64,000 nucleotides of DNA. Source: Myxococcales bacterium (GTDB lineage: Bacteria > Myxococcota_C > UBA6777). Below the pieces are notes generated by a model. The model searched no databases. It was given only the letters and a program-made list of their open reading frames with translations, and was not told the DNA's origin. How positions within the stretch are numbered: position 1 is the stretch's first letter; each line of letters opens with the position of its first letter. The stretch spans positions 310,001 through 374,000 of the forward strand of contig JACKEL010000003.1 in the NCBI GenBank assembly GCA_020632975.1, read 5' to 3'. The position numbers and the translations under genes were made by a program. Positions 8,621 to 17,203 of this stretch are shown one piece after another.

Positions 8621-10147
8621 ATGGAGGATATTGTGCAGAGCGACAAGAAGCAGAAGAAAGCAACAAAGGTACAAACAAAAACAACGCTTCAAAGCGGCTC
8701 TCGACATGGGTGGTGGGGCTTACTCCTTGTGAGTTTGGTTGCGGTCTCTTGGGGATCTTGGTCGTCTCCAGCCAAGGGGCAAGATGTCAAAGAACCCGAA
8801 CGCTACGTCTTTTTGTTGAGTATCGATGGGTTGTCGCACAAGCATCTTTTGGACAAGCGGCTTCCTTTCACTCATCTGCGGCGCTTGGCCAAGGAAGGGA
8901 TCTTGGCGGGTTCGCGCACGATCTTTCCCAGTATGACTTGGCCTTCGCATGCTTCTTTGGTGACGGGTCAATATCCCCGTGAACATGGCATCTTGGGGAA
9001 CCGTTGGCTTCACAACAAAAAGCAGATCTACTGGCCTTATTGGGAAGCAGCGGATGTGCATCGTCGTAGCGAGTCGATCTACGATCTTGCGACACAGCGG
9101 GGGATTCGGACGGCAGCGTTGATGTGGCCCGCGACCCAAGGCTCCAAAACGATCACTTACAATCTTCCAGAAGTCGCGCGCCGTCGGTTGTTTAAGCGCT
9201 ACGTCGATAGTCGGATGTTACGGGCTGCACGTGAGGCGGGCTATTCCCGTGAGCAGCTTTTTCAAGCGATGGCTGCTGAAGATATCCGATCCGATCGCAT
9301 GGTGACGAAGCTCGCGATCTCTCTGGTTCAAAAGAAGCAGGGACGCCCTGGACTTTTTCTGATGCATTATCTGGATCTCGATCACGTGTTGCATGGGCAT
9401 GGGACTTCGCCAAGTCGCGCACTCAAGCGCAGCGCCCGTGAGCTGGATGCGCTCTTTGGTCAGATCGTGGAGGCCACCAAAAAGGCCGGGATCTACAAGC
9501 GCAGCACATTTTTTGTGGTTTCAGATCATGGATTTTTGCAATCCAAAAAAACCATCGATTTGCGCCAAGTCTTGATGCAAGCGGGCGTGAGTCGTTATCA
9601 GATGTTGAACTCCTATCGTGTGAAGCGAGAGGATGTTTCTTCCTTTTACAACGGTCATGCGGGCTTTATCTACATCCACCCCCGCAAAGGGGACAAGGCG
9701 AAACGACGTGTTGAGCTTCGACGCAAGATCCTTGCGTCGCTGCGTAAGATCAAAGAGATCGAACGGGTCTATACCCCCAAAGAGTACGCAGCCTTGGGCT
9801 TTCCTTCTCCAAAAGAAGATCGCGGCGCACCCGACCTGATCGCTTTGGCCAAACCTGACTGTTATTTTCGTTTGAATCCAAAAGGGCGGTTGGTTCGCAA
9901 CTTCCGCGTGGGGATGCACGGTTATCTGCCTGGACACAAAGATATCCAAGTGCCTTTTCTCGCCTTTGGAGAAACCATTCGCGAGAGAAGCGAGCCTTTG
10001 CAAGTGCGCAACATCGATGTGGCGCCCACTGTCGCACGAATCCTAGGTCTGTCTTGGTCGCAACCACGTGCTGGACGCGTCTTATCACAAATCCTCGACC
10101 CCACCGCACTTGGGCGCAAAGCGCGTCTCGCCTCCAAGAAACGATAG
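8621..10147 (+). CDS. Exported alkaline-phosphatase-superfamily phosphodiesterase (nucleotide pyrophosphatase type)
   Basis: 508 residues. Residues 28-50 form a signal anchor after a basic N-terminus. The catalytic core starts at RYVFLLSIDGLS (first metal Asp). The nucleophile motif is FPSMTWPSHASLVTG, with Thr as nucleophile in the NPP consensus, followed by YPREHGILGNRW. Later metal ligands are visible in DLDHVLHGHG and VVSDHGF, and a final His in VGMHGYLPG. These enzymes cleave phosphodiester or pyrophosphate bonds in the periplasm or at the surface. The length is normal for bacterial NPP-like proteins. No close partner gene; the next gene starts 206 bases away. Confidence 0.88.
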   Translation: MEDIVQSDKKQKKATKVQTKTTLQSGSRHGWWGLLLVSLVAVSWGSWSSPAKGQDVKEPERYVFLLSIDGLSHKHLLDKRLPFTHLRRLAKEGILAGSRTIFPSMTWPSHASLVTGQYPREHGILGNRWLHNKKQIYWPYWEAADVHRRSESIYDLATQRGIRTAALMWPATQGSKTITYNLPEVARRRLFKRYVDSRMLRAAREAGYSREQLFQAMAAEDIRSDRMVTKLAISLVQKKQGRPGLFLMHYLDLDHVLHGHGTSPSRALKRSARELDALFGQIVEATKKAGIYKRSTFFVVSDHGFLQSKKTIDLRQVLMQAGVSRYQMLNSYRVKREDVSSFYNGHAGFIYIHPRKGDKAKRRVELRRKILASLRKIKEIERVYTPKEYAALGFPSPKEDRGAPDLIALAKPDCYFRLNPKGRLVRNFRVGMHGYLPGHKDIQVPFLAFGETIRERSEPLQVRNIDVAPTVARILGLSWSQPRAGRVLSQILDPTALGRKARLASKKR

Positions 10148-10260
10148 CCCTGCACAAAGAACTGCTTTCGCCTCTCCTTTTTTTTCTTACTTTCTTTTTT
10201 TGGACTCATGGATAGATTTCTGCTTGCTGTAGTCGCTATTTTTGTGCGATATGGGGCAGG

Positions 10261-10305
10261 CTCCCGTGGCGGGAGGATCTGAGGTCATTGTGGTTACACC
10301 ACAAT
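10261..10305. promoter_or_regulatory. Two adjacent inverted repeats upstream of the PepSY-like gene
   Basis: CTCCC/GGGAG around GTGGC (10261-10275) is followed by a perfect ATTGTGG/CCACAAT dyad around TTACA (10287-10305). The second dyad ends 48 bases before the start codon of the downstream gene, a normal place for an operator. The regulator is unknown. Confidence 0.4.
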
Positions 10306-10353
10306 ATTCAGGGAGAAGCACACACATTGCTTCTCTATTTGGAAGGGATATCC

Positions 10354-10884
10354 ATGGAACAGGAACAAAAGAAAAAAAGCCGCCCATTCGAGTATTATGT
10401 CCATATCTTCCACCGCGATGTGGGGGCTTTTCTGGTTGGACTTCTGATGTTTTTCTCGTTGAGTGGCGTTGTTTTGGTGTTTCGCGACACGTCTTTTTTG
10501 AAGAGCACCACACAGATCTCCAAGACATTGAAGCCCGGCATCTCCCCAAAGAAGCTTGGGAAAAAACTGAAGATTAAAAAGTTTAAAGTAGAAAAAGTCC
10601 AAGGGGATGTGGTTTTTTTCCGTCAAGGTACATACAACAAGAAGACTGGAAAAGCGGAATACCGCTTGTCCAAGTTGATCTTCCCCTTTGACCGATTGAC
10701 GAGCCTTCACAAAGCGTCCACAAAACACAAAACCTACATCATTATCGTGATCTTTGGTCTTTTGACCTTTTTGATGGCGCTGTCTTCTTTGTGGATGTTG
10801 AAACGGGGACACCGTTTTTACAAACGCAACTTGATGATCACTGGGGCGGGGATGCTCTTTGCGCTCATTCTTTTGCTTCTCTAA
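10354..10884 (+). CDS. PepSY-associated transmembrane-helix-like membrane protein
   Basis: 176 residues from ATG 10354 with GGAAGGG upstream; an in-frame earlier ATG lacks a site. Topology: a short basic N-terminus (KKKSRPFEYYVHIFHRDVG), a first membrane helix (GAFLVGLLMFFSLSGVVLVF), a basic 100-residue soluble loop, then two closely spaced C-terminal helices. The HRDVGAFLVGLLMFFSLSG segment resembles the first helix of PepSY-TM proteins, which are linked to iron/siderophore reduction and protease control. The PepSY domain itself is not clearly recognisable. Function not assigned. Confidence 0.72.
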   Translation: MEQEQKKKSRPFEYYVHIFHRDVGAFLVGLLMFFSLSGVVLVFRDTSFLKSTTQISKTLKPGISPKKLGKKLKIKKFKVEKVQGDVVFFRQGTYNKKTGKAEYRLSKLIFPFDRLTSLHKASTKHKTYIIIVIFGLLTFLMALSSLWMLKRGHRFYKRNLMITGAGMLFALILLLL

Positions 10885-10937
10885 CAATCCCAAAAAGTAT
10901 CCGCAGCGAAATCCTACTGTTTCTCTCGGAAAGCCTT

Positions 10938-11039
10938 GACATCCAAGGGGAGGTGGGGATCATGGATGTCTGCCGTTGAGGGATTGGCCCTTAGAGACAT
11001 CTGTTTGGTCTTTGTGCTGCAAGCCAAAAACAACAGATG
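10938..11039 (+). promoter_or_regulatory. Two-hairpin leader of metY
   Basis: Two hairpins precede metY: GACATCC/GGATGTC (10938-10944 with 10964-10970) and CATCTGTT/AACAGATG (10998-11005 with 11032-11039, extended by an inner TGG/CCA). A TTGACA hexamer overlaps the first. The second ends 34 bases before the metY start. It does not match the SAM-I or SAM-II riboswitch consensus as I know them, so it is only a candidate methionine-responsive leader. Confidence 0.35.
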
Positions 11040-11073
11040 CACGGTCTAACAAGAACCATCGAAGAGGTGATAG

Positions 11074-12354
11074 ATGAGCTTGAAGTTCGAGACCTTGCAG
11101 TTGCACGCTGGTTATACGCCCGAACCCACGACCAAGTCACGTCAAGTACCTATCTACGCAACGACAAGCTACGTGTTTGATGATACTGAACACGCAGCAA
11201 ACCTCTTTGCTTTGAAAGAGTTGGGTAACATCTACACGCGTATCATGAACCCAACCACTGGCGTTTTGGAAGCACGGATCGCGGCTTTGGAGGGTGGTGT
11301 AGCAGGGCTTGCAACAAGTTCAGGGCACGCAGCGCAGTTTCTTGCCATCACCAACATCGCACAACATGGCGACAACATTATCTCCACGCCCAACCTTTAT
11401 GGTGGGAGTGTGAATCAGTTCCGCGTGACGTTGCCGCGTTTGGGGATCAATGTTCGCTTCACAAGCAGCGAAGAACGCGCAGAAGAGTTTGTCAAACTGA
11501 CCGACGAAAACACCCGTGCTTGGTATGTTGAGTCGCTTGGTAACCCAGCACTCAATATCCCTGACTTTGACGCGATCGCAGAAGCTGCCGAAAAATTAGG
11601 CGTTGCTTTGATCGTGGACAACACCTTTGGGATGGGTGGTGCGCTTTTCCGCCCGATCGAGCATGGCGCAACGGTGGTTGTGAACTCTGCGACCAAGTGG
11701 ATCGGCGGCCATGGCGCAGCCATCGGTGGTTTGATCATTGATAGCGGCAAGTTTGATTGGAAAAACGGTCGTTATCCGCTTTTGACAGAAGCGGCGCCTG
11801 GTTATCACGGTTTGGTCTTTGCTGATGCGCCATTGCCAGGGTATATCCTCAAAGCGCGTGCAGACGTCTTGCGCGATCAAGGCCAGTGCTTGGGGCCCTT
11901 CGAGGCATTCCTGCTGCTGATGGGGATTGAAACCCTCTCTCTTCGTGCAGAACGCCACACAGACAACACCCAAGCGCTCGCAGAGTGGCTGCATGCTCAT
12001 GATGATGTTGAGTGGGTTAACTATCCTGGTTTGCCTGGACATCCCAGCCACGAACGCGCCAAAAAGTATTTCAAAGGGCGCCCTGGCGCGGTCCTTACTT
12101 TCGGTGTGAAGGGCGGTTTCGAAGCTGCGAAGAAGTTTATCAATGGTGTTGAGCTTGCTTCTCACCTCGCAAACGTCGGGGATACCCGTACTTTGGTGAT
12201 CCACCCCGCATCCACAACCCACTCGCAGTTGGATGACGCCCAACAACGTGCTGCTGGCGTCAAGTCTGGGATGGTACGTGTCAGCGTGGGCTTGGAGCAT
12301 ATCTCGGATATCCAAGCAGACTTTGCACAAGCTTTCGCGAAAGCCAAAGCTTAA
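11074..12354 (+). CDS. metY: O-acetylhomoserine sulfhydrylase (PLP-dependent)
   Basis: 426 residues, typical of the O-acetylhomoserine aminocarboxypropyltransferase branch of the Cys/Met metabolism PLP family. The start MSLKFETLQLHAGYTPEP and the tract SRQVPIYATTSYVFDDTEHAANLF are family hallmarks. The PLP Lys is K208 in NSATKWIGGHG, preceded by VDNTFGMGGALFRPIEHGA. It makes homocysteine (or Met) from O-acetylhomoserine and sulfide (or methanethiol) in the cytoplasm. GAGGTGATAG lies ahead of ATG, and paired hairpins in the leader suggest sulfur-responsive control. No metX homologue is in the window. Confidence 0.95.
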   Translation: MSLKFETLQLHAGYTPEPTTKSRQVPIYATTSYVFDDTEHAANLFALKELGNIYTRIMNPTTGVLEARIAALEGGVAGLATSSGHAAQFLAITNIAQHGDNIISTPNLYGGSVNQFRVTLPRLGINVRFTSSEERAEEFVKLTDENTRAWYVESLGNPALNIPDFDAIAEAAEKLGVALIVDNTFGMGGALFRPIEHGATVVVNSATKWIGGHGAAIGGLIIDSGKFDWKNGRYPLLTEAAPGYHGLVFADAPLPGYILKARADVLRDQGQCLGPFEAFLLLMGIETLSLRAERHTDNTQALAEWLHAHDDVEWVNYPGLPGHPSHERAKKYFKGRPGAVLTFGVKGGFEAAKKFINGVELASHLANVGDTRTLVIHPASTTHSQLDDAQQRAAGVKSGMVRVSVGLEHISDIQADFAQAFAKAKA

Positions 12355-12489
12355 TCCCCCCCTACCTTTGTCCCTCGACCTTTCTCCTCTTTCTTTGTCC
12401 CTCGATCTGTCCCATCCCTTCGAGTATATCTGCTCTCTAAAGACGTCCTTCCCAATACCAAACTTACCAAAAAGATCGCAAGGACCGTC

Positions 12490-14448
12490 TTAACGGCTTC
12501 TTGTCAGGGTAAGCGTTGTCCACTGATCCGTGATGGGCAAGCGCTTGAACGTGACATCGCCCTTGGCATCGGCTTTTTCGGTTCCTGTGAGCGTCCCATA
12601 GGTGTAGGATATCGTCTCATTGGGGGCGATGCGGAAGTGTTGCAGTCTTCGCGGTGTTACGTCCACGAGCACGGGCAAGGGGCCGTCGTAGCGGTTGCCT
12701 TGGGTGGGATAACCTGTTCGTGGTGGCGGGTTTCCTTGGCCTTTGAGGAGCATCAGGGGCATACTAAAACGATCGAATGTATCGACGATCTTCGTGCTAT
12801 CCCAACGCAGATGTCGATTGTGTGTGCCCGCGACTTGGCCATCCCAACCCGTGTCTTGGGGGACAGAGACCTGCCCTGCATATCCTTTCTCAGGGTCCCA
12901 AGTTTGTTTTCCATTACCTTTGCCTGTTCCTGCATCTTCGTCTGCGGAAGATGCCGAAAATGCGGGGAATGCAAGGTCTCTGCGCAAGTAGGTCGTCGCA
13001 TCTTTGACGCGATGCCATCCCCAATCCGACCAAAAATCCCCAAGCACGGGGTCCGCAGACCCATGGCCTCCTTCATCCCACACCGTGTAATGCCCGATGT
13101 GAAGGGACTGAAAGGCTTGGTACAAAGAAAGGCTTGTCAGTGGACTTGCGTGCATCACCGCACCAAAATGGATGGTTGGGTCGTCTTTGCTGTGTTTTGT
13201 AAAGACAAACTGGTTCATTGCTTCGGGGATATCGCGCAACACGCGGGTCAGGTCCATCTCATCCCACAAGAGCGCGCCAAACGCATCAAGTGTTTGATCG
13301 TCAGGCTTACCCCAAAGTGTCGAAAGCTGTTTGATGCGAGAAGGCCGATGGTTGCGAGGGATCGCTTGTCCAATCGTGGCCTCCACATAACAAAAGTGGC
13401 GCCCGTGCATCAAACCAATCGTCTTGGCACCCGCGCCGCCCATCGATCCGCCCGTGATATAGACCCGCTCTGGATCCGCGTGAGGGTAGGTCTTGAGCAC
13501 CCAAGAAAGCAGATGCAAGACCCGTCGCTGGGTGTAGGGAGGGATCTTGGCTCCGCTAGTAGGAGGCTTTACGGGGAGGCTTTCTGCGTATCCCCACCAA
13601 TAGGTGTTCATGGGGTCGTGGGGCACGATGAAAAACTCCGAACCATCGCCACCTGCGTAAGTGTTCCCACCAAAACCGTGCAGTTGGAGTTTGACTGGGA
13701 AAGTCTTGCCGCTCACAGCGTTGGGGATAGTGATGTTTGCTTGGATGGTTCGGCCTGCATATCCGGGGCTATCGAGATAGCTGTCGGTCTTTTGCTCTAC
13801 AACTAGGCGCTCATGGTCGCTGCGCGTTGTGCGTGTTTTGATGGTGGGGGCAGGGGGCTTGATGGTGTCTTCTACGATGATGTCGATCTTTCGGGTGGTT
13901 TGGGCGCGCCCATCGTCCGCAAGGACCTCTAGCGTGTAGGTCTTCCCGCCTTGGATAAAGTCTGGTCGAAAGGAAAAGGTTTTTGTGTTGGCATCCCATC
14001 GACCGCCAGGGGGCGAGGCGAGGATGTAAATCCACAAAGGATCGCCGTCATCGTCTTGGATTTGGAGCTGGAGTTTCCAGTCTTGTTCTTCTGCGATCTT
14101 CTGAGGGCCTGGATCTGCGATGGTTGGCGGTGTGTTGACTTTTTCTGGCTCGGGCTGCGGTTCGGGCGAAGGTTCTGGCTGTGGCTCGGGTAAAGGCTCC
14201 GCCAAAGGTTCGGGGGATGCTTCTTGGATGGTCGGCTCTTCTGGGCGCGCCTCTGGCTCGGGTGAGACCTGTTCTTCTACTGCGGTGCTTTCGGGCGATG
14301 ACGCATCTGGGGGCGATGCCTCCGCTTGTTTTTCTTGGGGCGGCGCAAGTGTGTTGGGGCAGCCTGTGGCGCAGAGCATCCAACCCATGAGCAGAGATGC
14401 GCGAAAGATGCGAGAGGACCAGATGGATCGTTGTGAGGTCGGTATCAT
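12490..14448 (-). CDS. Lipoprotein esterase / PHB-depolymerase-like hydrolase with Ig-like domain
   Basis: 652 residues from the ATG at 14448. The frame upstream of this runs into the intergenic repeat, so the shorter start is preferred, though no strong ribosome site is seen. The N-terminus is a signal peptide ending LCATGC (lipobox-like), followed by a Pro/Glu-rich spacer with many PEP repeats. A cadherin/Ig-like domain covers about 85-190. The C-terminal alpha/beta hydrolase has nucleophile S335 in TGGSMGGAGAK. Family members cleave polyester or carbohydrate ester bonds outside the cell. It is convergent with metY and followed by no partner. Confidence 0.8.
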   Translation of the reverse strand: MIPTSQRSIWSSRIFRASLLMGWMLCATGCPNTLAPPQEKQAEASPPDASSPESTAVEEQVSPEPEARPEEPTIQEASPEPLAEPLPEPQPEPSPEPQPEPEKVNTPPTIADPGPQKIAEEQDWKLQLQIQDDDGDPLWIYILASPPGGRWDANTKTFSFRPDFIQGGKTYTLEVLADDGRAQTTRKIDIIVEDTIKPPAPTIKTRTTRSDHERLVVEQKTDSYLDSPGYAGRTIQANITIPNAVSGKTFPVKLQLHGFGGNTYAGGDGSEFFIVPHDPMNTYWWGYAESLPVKPPTSGAKIPPYTQRRVLHLLSWVLKTYPHADPERVYITGGSMGGAGAKTIGLMHGRHFCYVEATIGQAIPRNHRPSRIKQLSTLWGKPDDQTLDAFGALLWDEMDLTRVLRDIPEAMNQFVFTKHSKDDPTIHFGAVMHASPLTSLSLYQAFQSLHIGHYTVWDEGGHGSADPVLGDFWSDWGWHRVKDATTYLRRDLAFPAFSASSADEDAGTGKGNGKQTWDPEKGYAGQVSVPQDTGWDGQVAGTHNRHLRWDSTKIVDTFDRFSMPLMLLKGQGNPPPRTGYPTQGNRYDGPLPVLVDVTPRRLQHFRIAPNETISYTYGTLTGTEKADAKGDVTFKRLPITDQWTTLTLTRSR

Positions 14449-14460
14449 CGAAGAAACCCC

Positions 14461-14790
14461 GAAGCTGGGGCGACCACGGAGGGGCGCCGCGAAAAGCAAG
14501 GAAATGATATCCATTTTAGGGGCGAATGATATCTATTTATAGGGGGCGGCTGATATCCATTTTTAGGGGGGCGGCTGATATCCATTTTAGGAGGGCGACC
14601 ACGGAGGGTCGCCCTTGAAATTCGGGGAGGCCATTTGGATATCCCTTATTCGGGGCGGCCCTCCGTGGCCGCCCGAAGGCAGAAGATCTGCGTAGGCCAG
14701 TCGGATATCTCTTATTCGGGGCGACCCTCCGTGGTCACCCTTGAAATTCGGGGAGGCCACAGCCGCCCGCTAAGATGAATATCCCGTTCT
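14461..14790. repeat. Cluster of palindromic intergenic repeats
   Basis: At least three elements share one layout, an 8-bp arm, a 6-base spacer and an 8-bp arm: GGGCGACC-ACGGAG-GGTCGCCC at 14593-14614, GGGCGGCC-CTCCGT-GGCCGCCC at 14653-14674, and GGGCGACC-CTCCGT-GGTCACCC near 14719-14740. The spacers are ACGGAG or its complement CTCCGT. A degenerate copy sits at 14468-14490. Between them are short repeats of GATATCCATTTTAGG and GAAATTCGGGGAGGCC type. The same family recurs at 45.2 kb. No ORF is inside. Confidence 0.85.
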
Positions 14791-14798
14791 ATCGAGGA

Positions 14799-15461
14799 TT
14801 AGCGCCATTCGAGGTAGAGGTGAAAAGCGCCAGGTGCGGGGTGTTGGCTGGCGATGGAGAAGCGTTTGCCGCAGGTGAGTTTGAGCAGGGTTTCGATCCC
14901 TAGGACCTGAAGGGCTTGCCATGTGGGGTGATCGTGGTGGGCGGAGCCTTCGAACTGGAGTGTGGCGGCGTGTTTATGTTGGAGCATGCGCATGCAGCCT
15001 TGGTCGTAAGCGCGTTGGTAAAGGCTGGTGGCTTTGCGCAGGATCAGAGAGAGGGGCATCGCGCGTAAAGCGCCGCGTAACAGGCTGGCGCGGTGGCTTG
15101 GCGAGCCTTTGAGCGCATCGATTGCGAATTCTTGAAAGCCATCGAGTTCTCCATCCATCCAGCGATCAGCGACGACTTCGACGAGGCGCAAGACCCAAGC
15201 GAGCGGATAGCGCGCGTGTTTGTCGATATGTAGCGGGAGCAGATCGAGATCACCTTGGGCATCTTCGCGGACGATCTCGATGGCGTCTTCGCCAAAGTGT
15301 TCGATCAGTTTGTGGTGCCAGCCTTCAAGCAAACGGCCATTGCATCGCGTGGAGAGTTGCGTGGTTTGATGCGTGGGCCAACGGGTGGCGTCATGGGTAT
15401 GGAAGGGAGAAAAGTCGCCTAGCGATGGGGGAGTGCTTGGGTTATGAAATAATGAAAACAT
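14799..15461 (-). CDS. Hypothetical protein, possibly DUF2378/TIGR02265-like
   Basis: 220 residues starting MFSLFHNPSTPPSLGDFSPF, with AAGGA ahead of the ATG. It is soluble, with no signal peptide. The helical middle (residues 95-150) includes RASLLRGALRAMPLSLILRKATSLYQRAYDQG, then an HHDHP segment and a C-terminal beta-rich end GAFHLYLEWR. The order (helix bundle, ly..y..G, final W-ending strand) faintly recalls the Myxococcus-expanded TIGR02265 family, but I cannot confirm this. It is the last gene before the repeat cluster and runs in the same direction as the urease operon, 435 bases downstream of it. Confidence 0.6.
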   Translation of the reverse strand: MFSLFHNPSTPPSLGDFSPFHTHDATRWPTHQTTQLSTRCNGRLLEGWHHKLIEHFGEDAIEIVREDAQGDLDLLPLHIDKHARYPLAWVLRLVEVVADRWMDGELDGFQEFAIDALKGSPSHRASLLRGALRAMPLSLILRKATSLYQRAYDQGCMRMLQHKHAATLQFEGSAHHDHPTWQALQVLGIETLLKLTCGKRFSIASQHPAPGAFHLYLEWR

Positions 15462-15896
15462 GATATGATCCTTGCGCCCGACATCATCGGTGTTTCTCTG
15501 TGTTGGGCTTCGATACAACAAACAGACATGCAACATGCTTACTTGCGCGGTGTCGTCTTTGTACAGTCGATAGCCATTTTTAGCAAAGGGCAGCAGTCCT
15601 GTACAATTTTCAACGGACGATCCACGAACATCTTTTGCGAAAGATGGAGCGTCGTTTTGTGTCTGTCCAGAGAAAAAACGGCGAAGGTATGATCTACCCG
15701 AAGAGACGGGGGGGGTGGATGAAGGGCGAGTGAATCTTTGGGGAAGCTTTGCGGGAGAAGGCGAGAAGCCGCGAGGGGGTGCCTTGGGAGAAGGTGAGGG
15801 GTAAGGCAGAAAAGTATTGTAAATAGATGACTTCGTGGGTTGTTGGGTGGAGATGTATCGAGAGTCGTGGTGCGTCGTGGTGTGTCGCGGGGTGGG
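15462..15896. other. Intergenic region downstream of the urease operon
   Basis: 435 bases. A perfect 7-bp hairpin CATCTTT-tgcg-AAAGATG at 15629-15646 is the only clear structure. A run of eight G near 15708 and G-rich low-complexity sequence fill the right half. A GCAACA half-site lies at 15530. No ORF with a ribosome binding site and no RNA gene was recognised. Confidence 0.45.
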
Positions 15897-16538
15897 TCAG
15901 GCTTGTGTCACGGTGGCTTTGACGCCGCGCTCCGTCAACATGCCTTGTTGTACGATAAAGTCGAGGACTGTTTGCATCCCATCGCCGCGGATTAAGTTTG
16001 TGAAGACAAAGGGTTTCTCGCCGCGCATTTTTTTCGCATCGCGATCCATGACTTCGAGAGAGGCGTTCACCATGGGAGCGAGGTCAGTTTTGTTGATGAT
16101 CAGAAGGTCGGACTTGGTGATGCCAGGGCCGCCTTTGCGTGGGATCTTGTCTCCTGCGCAAACGTCGATGACATAGAGTGTGAGATCTGAAAGTTCTGGG
16201 CTGAATGTGGCGCTGAGGTTATCGCCGCCGCTTTCCACCAAGACCAGTTCGAGACCTGGGTGGCGTTGTTGCATCTCGTCGATTGCTGCGAGATTCATCG
16301 AGGCATCTTCGCGGATCGCGGTGTGTGGACAGCCGCCCGTCTCGACGCCCATGATGCGATCGGAGTCCAAAGCCTCGTGACGCATCAGGAATTCGGCGTC
16401 TTCTTTGGTGTAGATGTCATTGGTCACGACGGCTAGGTTGTAATGATCGCGCATGGCGAGGCAAAGTTGGCGCAGCAGCGCGGTTTTTCCCGAGCCGACA
16501 GGCCCCCCGACACCCACTCGTAAACATTGGATACTCAT
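15897..16538 (-). CDS. ureG: Urease accessory GTPase UreG
   Basis: 213 residues. The P-loop GPVGSGKTALL is at the N-terminus, the nickel-binding Cys-Pro-His is in ETGGCPHTAI, and the G-domain signatures are in VESGGDNLSATFSPEL and NKTDLAP. UreG hydrolyses GTP to drive nickel transfer into the urease active site. It is the last gene of ureDABCEFG and begins 2 bases after the ureF stop, indicating translational coupling. Confidence 0.97.
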   Translation of the reverse strand: MSIQCLRVGVGGPVGSGKTALLRQLCLAMRDHYNLAVVTNDIYTKEDAEFLMRHEALDSDRIMGVETGGCPHTAIREDASMNLAAIDEMQQRHPGLELVLVESGGDNLSATFSPELSDLTLYVIDVCAGDKIPRKGGPGITKSDLLIINKTDLAPMVNASLEVMDRDAKKMRGEKPFVFTNLIRGDGMQTVLDFIVQQGMLTERGVKATVTQA

Positions 16539-16540
16539 TG

Positions 16541-17203
16541 TTAACTCCTGAATAATCTTGAGTATTGCGTCTCATGCCAAGCGCTTACCATGGCAAAGTT
16601 TGGCAGCGTTAATCCGATCTCATCGTCTTCGATCGCAAGGCCCGTTGTGATCGCCTGTTCGATGGCAGGCATCAGCTCGAGCAGCACTTTTTGCGCAGAG
16701 GTTTGTCCAAGCGGCACGGTCTTGCATGCGACCGTGACTTGATTTTCGAGCCAAGACCAAAGCCAGCCAGCTACGGCTTCTTTGAGTGGTACTTGGAAGT
16801 GTTGGCAGGCTTTTGCGTAAAGCGGCAGATAACTGAGGCTTTTGTCGTTTTGCTCGATCGTCACACCTAGGCTTTGCAACAAACGGAGCAAGGTCTTTCC
16901 TAGGTTTTGTTCTTCCATGACCAACTCAGCTGTCTCGCGATAGGCCAGCAAGATGTCCTGCCATTGGTGGATTTGCGCGCGATCCCCGTCTTGCCAAGCT
17001 TCGTAAAAGCGCTTGAATAGGGGAACATCAAGGGTCGCTTGTGCGCTTTCCAGTAGGGGCCTCAACCATTCGCGTAGGCTTGCCTCATCCTTGACCCAGC
17101 CGAGTTCCACTGCGCCTTCTAGCCCTTGGCTGTAGGCAAATGCGCCAATGGGGAGACTGGGGCTGCTCAGATGCAAAAGAGATAACAAGGCGGAGATCTG
17201 CAT
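16541..17203 (-). CDS. ureF: Urease accessory protein UreF
   Basis: 220 residues with the family opening LLHLSSPSLPIGAFAYSQGLEGAVELGWV. The helical body and the GPF-type C-terminus ending YSRLFRS fit UreF. UreF acts with UreD (UreH) as the platform that lets UreG load nickel into apo-urease. Its ATG shares a base with the ureE stop (TGATG), so the two genes are translationally coupled. Confidence 0.95.
   Translation of the reverse strand: MQISALLSLLHLSSPSLPIGAFAYSQGLEGAVELGWVKDEASLREWLRPLLESAQATLDVPLFKRFYEAWQDGDRAQIHQWQDILLAYRETAELVMEEQNLGKTLLRLLQSLGVTIEQNDKSLSYLPLYAKACQHFQVPLKEAVAGWLWSWLENQVTVACKTVPLGQTSAQKVLLELMPAIEQAITTGLAIEDDEIGLTLPNFAMVSAWHETQYSRLFRS

Noticed and set aside
10938..11073. 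SAM-I or SAM-II riboswitch before metY
   Set aside because: Sequence does not show the conserved core of either class as I know them; only two generic hairpins.
12637..13806. 389-residue frame antisense to the lipoprotein esterase
   Set aside because: The esterase has signal peptide, Ig-like domain and hydrolase motif; the antisense frame has none.
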